NCBI GenBank assembly: GCA_937919015.1
Contig: CALFPN010000014.1
Coordinates: 1 to 46,174, forward strand
Reading direction: 5' to 3'
DNA from: an uncultured Clostridia bacterium
GTDB lineage: Bacteria > Bacillota > Clostridia > Lachnospirales > Anaerotignaceae
DNA: 46,174 nt
Positions within the stretch are counted from its first letter, which is position 1. Each line of letters begins with the position of its first letter. Below are positions 1 through 7,976 of this stretch, piece after piece. The notes below the pieces were generated by a model. It was not told where the DNA came from. It saw only the letters and a list, made by a program, of their open reading frames with translations, and made no database searches. Position numbers and translations under genes: made by a program.

Positions 1-111
1 ATTCTACAATAAGAGGTCTTTTTTTGCTATTGTCCGATTTTACTGGTTCGGTTCATTACCACGCCTTTCTTTTATTTTAATGGTCGGTGCTCCTTCGTGT
101 GCCCTCCCGAC

Positions 112-135
112 AAAAAGCATCCTTCGGATGCTTTT
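112..135 (-). terminator. Intrinsic terminator of the first DMT gene
   Basis: On the minus strand the arms AAAAGCATCC/GGATGCTTTT enclose a GAAG-type tetraloop and end in a T run, just after the stop codon at 138-140. Positions 1-111 beyond it show no gene. Confidence 0.8.
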
Positions 136-137
136 CA

Positions 138-1016
138 TCACTTCTGTCCTTTCAAGTTAAACAATAACAGACCGCCAATGATAACTGCACCGCCAATAAA
201 TGTGCCCACACCAGGTACTTCTCTCAATAACAGAAAACTCATCGATGCAGACAAAAGCGGTGACAGGAACATGAAATTCGCTACCTCACTGGTCTTTTCC
301 GCATAGGCCATGGCTTTCCCCCAGAGGATGCAGCCCGCTGCATTGGAAATTACAGCAAGATACAGCAAGGAAAGAATATGAACCGGTTCTGCCGTAAAAG
401 TTTCTCTGAAACCATCTACCGCCCAGAAACTGAGCCAGAATGCCGCCGCGATCATGCTGAAACAAGTGATCTGGGCGGAAGTATAGCCCAGTGCCACCAG
501 CTTTCTTGTCAGGATATTATAGCCCGCCCAGGAAGCCGCGGAAAGCAACATCCAAAGCATTGCCGCATCGATAGTAAAAGTTCCCCCACTATCCCAAAGA
601 AGCAGGATCGCAACCCCCACAAAGGCAATCAAAATTGCCAGCCAGCTAATCACATTGATTTTTTCATGATAGACTCTTTCTGCAATGATCGCCGTCATGA
701 TGGGCGATGTGGCAACCAGAAGACTACAGGTGGCAGAAGGCAGTGTCTGCAGACCGATATTCATGGCAACCGTATAGATTACATACCCTAATGCCCCTGA
801 AGCAAGAAAAAGTGGAATATGTTTCTTTTTCGGCATCTGCATCCCATACATCCTGCCGACGATCAGCATCAGAAAACCGGCAATAAAACTGCGGATAAAG
901 GAAATTGGAATGGGTGTAAAATGAGTTTGGGCAATTTTCGTCAGCGGATAGGCCGATGCCCAAAGGAATATAGTAAACAGGCTGTATGCCACAACCTTCT
1001 TTTTTTGTTTTGTCAT
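138..1016 (-). CDS. DMT-superfamily (EamA) transporter, paralogue 1
   Basis: This 292-residue protein is almost entirely hydrophobic and fits the ten-helix drug/metabolite transporter fold with two EamA repeats. The N-terminal FLWASAYPLTK stretch and the late GKAMAYAEKTSEVANFMF stretch are typical of the family. Substrates range from amino acids to nucleosides and drugs, and nothing in the sequence fixes it here. It lies 95 bp downstream of a paralogue with which it shares about half of its residues by eye, including the N-terminal motif, a KKHIPLF loop and the C-terminal FNLKG tail. A tandem duplication is therefore likely. A terminator separates the two genes, so this copy probably has its own weak promoter, which I could not place. 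The Shine-Dalgarno for the ATG is weak. Confidence 0.85.
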   Translation of the reverse strand: MTKQKKKVVAYSLFTIFLWASAYPLTKIAQTHFTPIPISFIRSFIAGFLMLIVGRMYGMQMPKKKHIPLFLASGALGYVIYTVAMNIGLQTLPSATCSLLVATSPIMTAIIAERVYHEKINVISWLAILIAFVGVAILLLWDSGGTFTIDAAMLWMLLSAASWAGYNILTRKLVALGYTSAQITCFSMIAAAFWLSFWAVDGFRETFTAEPVHILSLLYLAVISNAAGCILWGKAMAYAEKTSEVANFMFLSPLLSASMSFLLLREVPGVGTFIGGAVIIGGLLLFNLKGQK

Positions 1017-1084
1017 GCTTTCATCTCTTTTCTTCTTGATCCTTCCTCCAACAAGATACGCCTTTTCTCGTCAAAAAGCAATAG

Positions 1085-1111
1085 AAAAGGAGTCTTCCGA
1101 CTCCCTTTTTT
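1085..1111 (-). terminator. Intrinsic terminator between the DMT paralogues
   Basis: The minus strand has GGAGTC-GGAA-GACTCC flanked by A and T runs, directly after the stop codon of the upstream paralogue. The A/T runs on both sides could let it work in both directions. Confidence 0.75.
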
Positions 1112-1980
1112 CATTTCCCTTTCAGGTTGAATACAACAATACTGATAATAATAATAGCACCGCCGATAAAGGTACCTGCATTGGGTACTTCTTTCAAAAT
1201 AATAAAACCCATGATCGTACTCAGTAAAGGCGTCACAAACATAAAATTTGTAACCTCGCTGGTTCTTTCTGCAAAGCTCATGGCCTTCCCCCACAGGAAA
1301 TATGCTGTGGCACTGGGAAATGCCCCCAGATAAATCAAGGCAACAATGTGGCTCATGCTTGCTCCGGAAAGCTGGCGGAAGCCTTCTCCTGCCCAGAAAC
1401 CCAGCAGAATGGCCCCACAGATCATGCTGTATGTAACAATTTCTAACGCATTATATCCCATAGCTCCCAGCCTTCTTGTCATGACATTATAGCCACAGAA
1501 CACCAGAGACGCACCTAATGTCCAGATCAGTCCAATATTGATAGAGAAAACGCCTTCCCACAACAGGAGAATCAGAACCCCAATAAAGGCAGAGCCAATA
1601 GCACACCAACCAACGGGTTTGATTTTTTCGTTATACAGTCTGGATGCTACTACTGCAGTCAGAATCGGTGTTACCGCAATGATGATACTGGATGTGGCAG
1701 AGGTCAGTGTCAAAATACCTGTATTGAATGTGATCATATACATGGTAAATCCAAGGCCACCGGATACAAAGAACAAAGGGATATGTTTCTTCTGCGGCAG
1801 CCTGATTTTTGCCAATTTACCAATGATCATCAGGAAAATAGCCGCTACAGAACATCTCAGAAAACCCAGAGGGATAGATGTGAACTGCTCCTGTGCCACT
1901 TTTGTCAGAGGAAAAGCAGACGCCCAAAGGAACACTGTCATAAACGCAAGACCAAATACTTTTTTCTTATTGCTAGTCAT
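1111..1980 (-). CDS. DMT-superfamily (EamA) transporter, paralogue 2
   Basis: This 289-residue integral membrane protein has two EamA repeats and about ten hydrophobic helices. It is a clear paralogue of the gene just downstream, sharing FLWASAFPLTK near the N terminus, KKHIPLF around residue 65 and FNLKGK at the end. The family exports or imports small metabolites; the substrate is unknown. The start is supported by a TAGGAGG Shine-Dalgarno about 7 nt upstream of the ATG. Unlike its neighbour it has a strong promoter and a leader that can fold into a long hairpin, so its expression may be conditional on a ligand or on the state of the leader. Confidence 0.87.
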   Translation of the reverse strand: MTSNKKKVFGLAFMTVFLWASAFPLTKVAQEQFTSIPLGFLRCSVAAIFLMIIGKLAKIRLPQKKHIPLFFVSGGLGFTMYMITFNTGILTLTSATSSIIIAVTPILTAVVASRLYNEKIKPVGWCAIGSAFIGVLILLLWEGVFSINIGLIWTLGASLVFCGYNVMTRRLGAMGYNALEIVTYSMICGAILLGFWAGEGFRQLSGASMSHIVALIYLGAFPSATAYFLWGKAMSFAERTSEVTNFMFVTPLLSTIMGFIILKEVPNAGTFIGGAIIIISIVVFNLKGK

Positions 1981-2014
1981 TTTACTGCCTCCTAAAAAAC
2001 GATAGAAATTACTT

Positions 2015-2092
2015 AGGAAAAAGCGGAGGAAGGAAAAGAAAAAACATAAGAATCGAGCCGTGAGCCTTATGAAATAATCACTCCGCTTTCCT
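2015..2092 (-). promoter_or_regulatory. Structured 5' leader of DMT paralogue 2 (candidate attenuator or riboswitch)
   Basis: On the minus strand a 12-base arm (complement of 2081-2092) can pair with the complement of 2015-2028, leaving only a two-base bulge. A second hairpin, CATAAG/CTTATG (2045-2071), sits inside. The outer arm begins almost at the predicted transcription start. The 3' arm CTCCGC runs straight into TTTTT, so the inner part could act as an intrinsic terminator. The leader ends about 35 nt before the gene. I do not recognise a known riboswitch class. Confidence 0.5.
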
Positions 2093-2096
2093 GTAC

Positions 2097-2125
2097 ATTA
2101 TAACATACGATTGTAAATAATGCAA
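2097..2125 (-). promoter_or_regulatory. Sigma-A promoter of DMT paralogue 2
   Basis: The minus strand reads TTGCAT (2120-2125), a 17-nt spacer, then TATAAT (2097-2102). The predicted start lies near 2090, at the base of the leader hairpin. Confidence 0.8.
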
Positions 2126-2184
2126 TAACATTCGTTCGTTATATTTAACAGATATCAGCCTCAAATCCTACAAATCTGCAATAT

Positions 2185-2216
2185 AAAAAGCTCGGAAATC
2201 CATCGATTTCCGAGCT
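2185..2216 (-). terminator. Intrinsic terminator of tRNA-Thr
   Basis: A perfect 12-bp stem (2189-2200 with 2205-2216) closes a four-base loop and is followed on the minus strand by a T run. It starts four bases past the 3' end of the tRNA. Confidence 0.9.
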
Positions 2217-2219
2217 GGC

Positions 2220-2292
2220 AGCTGATAGCGGGACTCGAACCCGCGACCTATTGATTACGAATCAATTGCTCTACCAACTGAGCCATATCAGC
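2220..2292 (-). tRNA. tRNA-Thr (anticodon CGU)
   Basis: The 73 bases on the minus strand fold into a full cloverleaf. The acceptor stem is GCTGATA/TATCAGC, the D stem GCTC/GAGC, the anticodon stem ATTGA/TCAAT around the loop TTCGTAA, and the T arm GCGGG-TTCGAGT-CCCGC. The anticodon CGU reads ACG (threonine). The discriminator base is U, and CCA is not encoded, so it would be added after transcription. A strong promoter lies just upstream and a terminator immediately downstream, so it is a single-gene unit. Confidence 0.96.
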
Positions 2293-2304
2293 TTAACAGA
2301 AAAT

Positions 2305-2333
2305 ATTATAATATACCCCACTGAAAAAAGCAA
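2305..2333 (-). promoter_or_regulatory. Promoter of tRNA-Thr
   Basis: The minus strand reads TTGCTT (2328-2333), a 17-nt spacer, then TATAAT (2305-2310), about 13 bases before the tRNA 5' end. Confidence 0.8.
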
Positions 2334-2380
2334 GATTTTTATGGAGAAAACCCTCCGACAAATCTATCTCCTATCCGCTC

Positions 2381-2409
2381 TTGCAGGAAAAGAGAAAAAT
2401 CATTATAAT
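2381..2409 (+). promoter_or_regulatory. Promoter of the DUF4317 gene
   Basis: TTGCAG (2381-2386), a 17-nt spacer, and a perfect TATAAT (2404-2409) lie 39 bases before the chosen start codon. Confidence 0.85.
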
Positions 2410-2448
2410 GTCTCTTGGAATGATTTTGACCAAAGAAAGGAACCGATC

Positions 2449-3678
2449 ATGAATAAAAAAGATATCCTTGAATTAAAACGTCGTCTAAAAAAAGATGGCT
2501 GCACCTTTACAAAAATGCGCGGCTGCTATGTAGACAGCCAGAAAAATATCGTATTACATATGAACGAAACCTTCCTGAATCTGGACGAGGAAGAATTTTA
2601 TAAATATCTGGAAATTGCAAAGAAAGCCCTTTCCGGCACCATCGGTAATAACCTTTTGGAACTTTCCTTCCTGAAGGAAGCGGCAGGTACAGAAGCCCAG
2701 AAATTCTTCTTAGGCCTGCGGGACAGCGGACTGAAATCCGATGGCCTTTTGGATGTCCTCTACGAACGCATCATCAAAGAATATGACCATGCAGGCAACT
2801 ACCTGATCCTTCTGTTCCATGATGCGTATGACGTTATGACAAAAACAACAGACAATAATAAGCTGGATGAATCGGAAGAAGTTTACGAATATATCCTCTG
2901 CGCCATCTGCCCTGTAGAACTGACAAAAGCAGGTCTGGGCTATCACAAGGAGAAAAACGTGATCGCCCCTCGTATCCGCGACTGGGTGGTTTCCGTACCA
3001 GAAACAGGGTTCCTCTTCCCTGCATTTTCCGACAGAAGCAGCGATGTAAATGCTATGGGATATTTTGTGAAGGATGCCAAAAAAGCGCAGCCGGATTTCA
3101 TGCGGGAAGCTCTGGGCTGCGAACCCAAGCGCACTGCCGCAGAAGAGAAAAAAGCCTTTCATGCCATTTTGAAGGAAGTCATTTCTACAGAAGTGGAAGA
3201 TGCAAAGGATATCATTCTGGATATTCAACAGGATCTGAGCGATATGGTAGACGAGCATAAAAATATCTTCGAAAACGAGCCTGTTCTTCTGACTTCTTCC
3301 TCTATCCGAGAAGCCATGACCGATAAAGGTCTTTCCGAAGACATCATCGCAAAGGTAGAAGAAATCTGTCAGGAAGAATTCGGCGATGCCCCTCCCCTTG
3401 CAGAAAATCTGATTGATAATAAGGCTTTAAACGCCCGCGCAGCCCAGAAAAAGGCGGAAGTGCTGGCATTAGAAGTGGAAACACTGAAACAAAAACTGGA
3501 AGAAAAAGAAGCTCCTGCAGAAATTTCGGAAAAGGAGATCATTCTGCAGGTTTCTCCCGAAAAGTTGCCTGCCATCAAAACAGAGATCATCGACGGCAAA
3601 AAATGCATCATCATTCCTCTGGAAGAAGATGAACGCGCAACCATCAACGGCAGCGAACTGAAAGATGCACTTTTCTAA
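2449..3678 (+). CDS. DUF4317 domain-containing protein
   Basis: The 409-residue soluble protein begins MNKKDILELKRRLKKDG, the characteristic opening of the DUF4317 family found mainly in Clostridia. No catalytic motif is evident. The last third is rich in Glu, Lys and Ala and includes a probable coiled coil around residues 325-350. The reading frame is open much further upstream, into the tRNA, but the ATG at 2449 is the likely start: it has an AGAAAGGAA Shine-Dalgarno and lies just after a consensus promoter at 2381-2409. It is monocistronic, ending in a terminator shared with the converging rubrerythrin gene. Function unknown. Confidence 0.9.
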   Translation: MNKKDILELKRRLKKDGCTFTKMRGCYVDSQKNIVLHMNETFLNLDEEEFYKYLEIAKKALSGTIGNNLLELSFLKEAAGTEAQKFFLGLRDSGLKSDGLLDVLYERIIKEYDHAGNYLILLFHDAYDVMTKTTDNNKLDESEEVYEYILCAICPVELTKAGLGYHKEKNVIAPRIRDWVVSVPETGFLFPAFSDRSSDVNAMGYFVKDAKKAQPDFMREALGCEPKRTAAEEKKAFHAILKEVISTEVEDAKDIILDIQQDLSDMVDEHKNIFENEPVLLTSSSIREAMTDKGLSEDIIAKVEEICQEEFGDAPPLAENLIDNKALNARAAQKKAEVLALEVETLKQKLEEKEAPAEISEKEIILQVSPEKLPAIKTEIIDGKKCIIIPLEEDERATINGSELKDALF

Positions 3679-3683
3679 CAGAA

Positions 3684-3710
3684 AAGCCCCCAAGAGGGGG
3701 CTTATTTTTA
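3684..3710. terminator. Bidirectional terminator (DUF4317 / rubrerythrin)
   Basis: The stem AAGCCCCC/GGGGGCTT around AAGA is followed by a T-rich tract on the plus strand and by TTTT on the minus strand. It sits between two converging stop codons. Confidence 0.9.
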
Positions 3711-4301
3711 TGCTTTTGTATAGGGTGCCAGTTCCAGACGGATAAAATATCCTTTATCGTGCTGACAGACAGGACACTGTTCCGGTGCATTTTTTCCTTC
3801 AAACACAAAACCGCAGTTCAGGCACATCCATTTACATTCCACATCGCTGATGAACAGCTTATTCTGCTCCAGCAGATCTGCCAGTTCCCCAAAGCGGTCG
3901 CCATGGATTTTTTCAATATTGGCAATATGATGGAAGGATGCAGCCACCTTCGGGAAACCTTCCTCCATGGCTTTGTCCCCAAAGGTTTTATAAACAGGCT
4001 CATATTCTTCATATTCATTGTGCTGAGCTGCCCGCAGCACTTCCAGTACCGTTTCGTAAATATCCACGGGATAACTGCCATCGATATGCACGTTCTCCCC
4101 TGCCAGTTCCTTCAGGTGCTTATAAAAAATCTCTGCATGCTCCTGCTCCTGACCGGCGGTAAATTTGAACACTGCCTCAATCACATGCAGTTTCTGTTCC
4201 TTTGCCTGCTCTGCCGCAAAGGTATAACGGTTTCTTGCCTGGCTTTCTCCCGCAAAGGCCCGCATCAGATTTTCCTTTGTTTCACTGTTTTTAAAATCCA
4301 T
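3708..4301 (-). CDS. rbr: Rubrerythrin
   Basis: The 197-residue protein has an N-terminal ferritin-like four-helix diiron domain and a C-terminal rubredoxin-like iron site. Diiron ligands are visible as E19 (GESQARNRY), E52-x-x-H55, E96-x-x-E99 and E130-x-x-H133. The Fe(SCys)4 ligands are C160-x-x-C163 and C176-x-x-C179. Rubrerythrins reduce hydrogen peroxide in the cytoplasm of anaerobes. I chose the second in-frame ATG: the first leaves only one base after GGAGG, the second leaves seven. The gene begins 43 bases after yyaL ends, and that gap holds a perfect match to the forespore sigma-G consensus, with the -35 overlapping the yyaL stop codon. It could therefore be made in spores as well as by read-through. 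Family assignment is secure; spore expression is inference. Confidence 0.95.
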   Translation of the reverse strand: MDFKNSETKENLMRAFAGESQARNRYTFAAEQAKEQKLHVIEAVFKFTAGQEQEHAEIFYKHLKELAGENVHIDGSYPVDIYETVLEVLRAAQHNEYEEYEPVYKTFGDKAMEEGFPKVAASFHHIANIEKIHGDRFGELADLLEQNKLFISDVECKWMCLNCGFVFEGKNAPEQCPVCQHDKGYFIRLELAPYTKA

Positions 4302-4321
4302 GTTCATTCCTCCTTTTTTGT

Positions 4322-4350
4322 TAGTATGGTCAATACTGGAATTTTTATAC
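4322..4350 (-). promoter_or_regulatory. Sigma-G-like promoter of rubrerythrin
   Basis: The minus strand reads GTATA (4346-4350), a 17-nt spacer, then CATACTA (4322-4328). This fits the Bacillus sigma-G consensus GHATR-N17/18-CATNHTA at every defined position. The shared ten-base core CCATACTAAC also occurs upstream of spoVAA at the same place. Confidence 0.55.
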
Positions 4351-6351
4351 GCTCAGGATCTGCTTCAGTCCCTCGATGGTGCGCTGCGCTTCAAAACAGG
4401 TTGCCCCTTTGCAAAGATAGTATACCTCCCCTTTTTCCGGAATCGGATACCCTGCTGTAAAAGGAGAAATCTTCTCCATCTTCTCTGCATTCTCTCTATT
4501 TTTGAGCAGTACCGTTATTCCCCTTTCTTTTTCTTTCCGCAAAAAATTTCGGAATGCGCCCGAAGGCTGTTTTTCCGCAGAAACGCAAACCAGCTCCATA
4601 GTCGGATAAACCACTTCCGCCATGGCATATAGCCCAAAGCAATGGGCGGAGGGCATATTCCTTGCTGCACTGGCCAGAAAAGCCAGCTGCCTGTCCCTTG
4701 CTTCCAGCCATTTTTCTTCCCCTGTCAGGGCTGCCATCTTTGCAAAAATATATCCGGCGACTGCATTTCCTGAAGGCATTGCACCGTCATAGGTTTCTTT
4801 CGGCCTTTGGATCAACTGTTCTGCATCCTTTGCATAAAGACAAAGCCCGTCCCCTTTATCGCCAAACCACTCCAACATCTGTTCTGCAAGCTGCTGTGCT
4901 TTTTGCAAATATGTCACTGCAAAGGTTCCTTGATATAATTCCAGTAACCCCAAAGCAAGAAAGGCATAATCATCCAGCTGCCCCATATGGGCCGCTTCTC
5001 CATCCCGATATCGCAAAAGAAGCCGCCCATCCGCATCTATCAACCTTTCCTCCAGAAACGCCGCCGCCTGTTCTGCCGCAGACGTATAGGCAGTATTCTC
5101 CAAAAGAAATCCCGCTTTTGCAAAAGCAGCGATCATCAGACCATTCCATGCCGTCAAGATCTTATCATCCTTATGCAACGTTGTTCGTTTTTTCCGATAT
5201 GCGTAAACTTTTCCGCAAAGTTCTTTTATTTTTTCCGGTCTGATTTCTGCTTCTTCCCCCAAGCGATTGGGAATCGAGCCGCCTTCGAAATTTCCATACT
5301 CCATGATATGAAAATAACGACAAAATTCTTCTGCGTCTTCCGCAAGGACATCCTTTATTTCCTGGGGCCGCAAAACATAATATTTTCCTTCTGCACCCTC
5401 GCTGTCTGCATCCTGCCCGCAAAAGAACCCACCATCTGTGTCTGTTAACTCCCGCATCACATAATCCAGTGTCTCTTCTGCAATTTCCTTATAAAATTCC
5501 TTTCCTGTCTGCAGATATCCTTCCAAATATGCATAAGCCAAAAGTCCGTTATCATACAGCATTTTTTCAAAATGAGGCACCAGCCACTTTTCATCGGTGG
5601 AATAACGGGAAAATCCACCGCCGATCTGATCAAAGATCCCCCCCTGTGCCATGGCATCCAAAGTCTTTTCCACTGCAGAGACGGCAATGGCATTTCCTTC
5701 CGCTTTCCCGTAGCGCAGCAAAAAGAACAGATTATGGGGGGTTGGAAATTTAGGTGCAGTGCCGAAGCCACCCCATTCCCGATCAAACCGCTGCAGCAAT
5801 TCCGCCGCCCCTTGCTCCAGCAATACTGCTGTTGGCGCAGCCAATTCCTCTGTCGATTCCTTCTGCAGGAAGCTTGCGATTTTCTCTCCCGTTTCCAAAA
5901 GTTTTTTCCGGTCTGTCTTCCAAAGCTTTTCTACCTGTGCCAATAATTCCATCAGCCCCGGCATTCCGTATTGGCTCCATTTGGGAAAATATGTCCCTGC
6001 GAAGAAGGGCTTTTGCTCCGCCGTCATCAAAATAGTCAAAGGCCAGCCTCCGCTGCCTGTCATCATCTGACAAACGCCCATATAAACAGCATCGATATCG
6101 GGTCGCTCCTCTCTGTCCACTTTGATACAAATAAAGCTGCGATGCAAAACCTCCGCCACTTCCGCATCCTCAAAGGATTCATGAGCCATCACATGACACC
6201 AGTGACAGGTGGAATAGCCAATGCTCAAAAAAATCGGTTTATCCTCCTTTTTTGCTCTTGCGAAGGCTTCCTCCCCCCATGGATACCAATCCACGGGGTT
6301 CTCCCGATGCTGTAACAGATACGGGGATTTTTCATATTGCAAATGATTCAT
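4345..6351 (-). CDS. Thioredoxin-fold DUF255 protein, YyaL/SSP411 family
   Basis: This 668-residue protein starts with the DUF255 thioredoxin-like domain. The N-terminal KSPYLLQHRENPVDWYPW motif is followed by the redox pair C49-H-W-C52 in STCHWCHVM and by DREERPDID. The remainder is the long alpha/alpha-barrel region typical of the family (similar length to B. subtilis YyaL). The biochemical role is unproven; a thiol-redox or sugar-epimerase-like activity has been suggested from the fold. The frame runs upstream to 6687, but the start at 6351 is chosen for the strong GGAGAGGAGG signal before it and for the conserved N terminus. It is divergent from the Rieske oxidoreductase and followed by rubrerythrin. 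Confidence 0.9.
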   Translation of the reverse strand: MNHLQYEKSPYLLQHRENPVDWYPWGEEAFARAKKEDKPIFLSIGYSTCHWCHVMAHESFEDAEVAEVLHRSFICIKVDREERPDIDAVYMGVCQMMTGSGGWPLTILMTAEQKPFFAGTYFPKWSQYGMPGLMELLAQVEKLWKTDRKKLLETGEKIASFLQKESTEELAAPTAVLLEQGAAELLQRFDREWGGFGTAPKFPTPHNLFFLLRYGKAEGNAIAVSAVEKTLDAMAQGGIFDQIGGGFSRYSTDEKWLVPHFEKMLYDNGLLAYAYLEGYLQTGKEFYKEIAEETLDYVMRELTDTDGGFFCGQDADSEGAEGKYYVLRPQEIKDVLAEDAEEFCRYFHIMEYGNFEGGSIPNRLGEEAEIRPEKIKELCGKVYAYRKKRTTLHKDDKILTAWNGLMIAAFAKAGFLLENTAYTSAAEQAAAFLEERLIDADGRLLLRYRDGEAAHMGQLDDYAFLALGLLELYQGTFAVTYLQKAQQLAEQMLEWFGDKGDGLCLYAKDAEQLIQRPKETYDGAMPSGNAVAGYIFAKMAALTGEEKWLEARDRQLAFLASAARNMPSAHCFGLYAMAEVVYPTMELVCVSAEKQPSGAFRNFLRKEKERGITVLLKNRENAEKMEKISPFTAGYPIPEKGEVYYLCKGATCFEAQRTIEGLKQILSV

Positions 6352-6471
6352 TTGATATCCTCCTCTCCTTTTTGCTAGTTTCCTTCGAAATCCTCTTTTC
6401 ATTCCTGCATTTTCCACACAAAAAACAAAAAATTCCTGACATGTTAAGAAAAAACACATCAGGAGGTAGCT

Positions 6472-7923
6472 ATGGAATCCATCTGGACAAAAACCTGCAG
6501 TATTCCCAAACGAGAACAGCTGCAGAAGGATAAAAAAACAGAAGTGGTCGTGATCGGCGCAGGCATGGCAGGTATCCTGATCGCCTATCAGCTGCAGAAA
6601 GCAGGCAAAAAGGTGATCGTTTTGGAAGCAAACCGCATTGCCAGCGGACAGACCAAAAACACCACCGCAAAGATCACTTCTCAGCACAATTTAAAATACG
6701 CCGCATTGATTTCCTCTCAGGGAGAAGATAAAGCACGGCAATATGCTATGGCAAATGAAGCGGCCATCGAAGAATATCGCCGTATCATCACAGAAGAAAA
6801 GATCCCCTGCGATTTTCAGGAAACCGCCGCCTTTGTTTATGCTCAGGACAAATCAAAACTGATGGCCGAGGCAGAAGCTGCCGCATCTTTGGGTATCTCC
6901 GCCTCCTTTCAAAGCCATGCAAAGGCACCTTTCGGGATTTCTCCTGCGCTTCGCTTCGATGGACAGGCGCAGTTTCATCCCTTGAAATTCATCAAGCATC
7001 TGGCAGAACAGCTGGAAATTTACGAAAAAACGCCAGTACAAACCGTAGATGCACACACATTACACACACCAAGAGCTAAGGTAACCGCGGAACATATCGT
7101 TTTCGCCACCCACTATCCCTTTGTGAATTTTCCCGGACTATATTTTGCCCGCATGCATCAGGAACGTTCCTACGTACTGGCCTTGGAAGACGCCCCTCTG
7201 GCGGACGGTATGTTTATTGGAGATGAAGAAAACAACTACTCCTTTCGTATTTATGACAAGTATTTCCTTTTCGGCGGTGCGGGTCATCGTACCGGAGATA
7301 ACCGCGAAGGCGGCAGATATGATGCATTAAGGCAAAAGGCAATGGAACTGTTTCCAAATGCCAAAGAAGCTGCCCATTGGTCTGCCCAGGACTGTATGCC
7401 CGTTGACGGCATCCCTTATATTGGACAATACGCCTCTGGAAAGCCCGATTGGTATGTTGCTACAGGTTTTCAAAAATGGGGCATGACCACTTCTATGGTT
7501 TCCGCCCTGCTGATTCGGGATATGATCTGTGGAAAGGAAAATCCTTATGCTGCCGTTTTTGACCCTCAACGCTTTTCTATGGAAGCTGCGGAAGGTATTG
7601 CCTGTGAAATGAAGGAAGCCACCAAAACTTTGGCAAAACGATTCTTCAAGCTTCCGGAAACAACAGAAAATGAACTGCCTGCCGGACATGGCGGTGTTGT
7701 TGAAGTGGACGGAGAAAAAATCGGCGTATACAAAGAGGAGGATGGCACCATCCATATGGTAAATATCCGCTGTCCTCATCTTGGCTGTCAGCTGGAGTGG
7801 AATCCCGATGAAAAAAGCTGGGATTGCCCTTGCCATGGCTCTCGTTTTGATTTCCGCGGACATATTATCAATAATCCCGCTCAGGAAGGCATCTCTCTAA
7901 ATAAAGAAAGGCCCCTGCCATAA
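6472..7923 (+). CDS. FAD-dependent oxidoreductase with C-terminal Rieske [2Fe-2S] domain
   Basis: The 483-residue protein combines a DAO-type FAD domain with a Rieske domain. The dinucleotide fold is VVVIGAGMAG near residues 25-34. The Rieske ligands are C434-x-H436 and C452-x-x-H455, in CPHLGC and CPCHGS. Similar fusions occur in Bacillus (YhfW) and Clostridia; the substrate is unknown, and a glycine-oxidase-like or electron-transfer role is possible. CAGGAGG lies 6 nt before the ATG. The stop codon lies in the loop of the terminator hairpin. A short inverted repeat (TCCTGA/TCAGGA) upstream could mask the ribosome-binding site. Its neighbours, rubrerythrin and a CxxC thioredoxin-fold protein, suggest a redox or oxygen-response setting. 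Confidence 0.92.
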   Translation: MESIWTKTCSIPKREQLQKDKKTEVVVIGAGMAGILIAYQLQKAGKKVIVLEANRIASGQTKNTTAKITSQHNLKYAALISSQGEDKARQYAMANEAAIEEYRRIITEEKIPCDFQETAAFVYAQDKSKLMAEAEAAASLGISASFQSHAKAPFGISPALRFDGQAQFHPLKFIKHLAEQLEIYEKTPVQTVDAHTLHTPRAKVTAEHIVFATHYPFVNFPGLYFARMHQERSYVLALEDAPLADGMFIGDEENNYSFRIYDKYFLFGGAGHRTGDNREGGRYDALRQKAMELFPNAKEAAHWSAQDCMPVDGIPYIGQYASGKPDWYVATGFQKWGMTTSMVSALLIRDMICGKENPYAAVFDPQRFSMEAAEGIACEMKEATKTLAKRFFKLPETTENELPAGHGGVVEVDGEKIGVYKEEDGTIHMVNIRCPHLGCQLEWNPDEKSWDCPCHGSRFDFRGHIINNPAQEGISLNKERPLP

Positions 7924-7940
7924 GGCAGGAGCCATTTTTT
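7910..7940. terminator. Terminator after the Rieske oxidoreductase, probably also for pct
   Basis: A ten-base stem (7910-7919 with 7924-7933, one mismatch) encloses the TAA stop codon and is followed by ATTTTTT. On the minus strand the same stem is followed by TTTCTTT, 36 nt past the pct stop. Confidence 0.85.
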
Positions 7941-7976
7941 ATGTATGAAATTCAGAAATCAGGTTCTCTCTAAAGA

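Noticed and set aside
2251..2448. Upstream extension of the DUF4317 frame
   Set aside because: It overlaps tRNA-Thr and its promoter, lacks a ribosome-binding site, and precedes the gene's own promoter.
6352..6687. Upstream extension of the YyaL-type protein
   Set aside because: It would overlap the divergent Rieske oxidoreductase gene, and the conserved N terminus starts at 6351.
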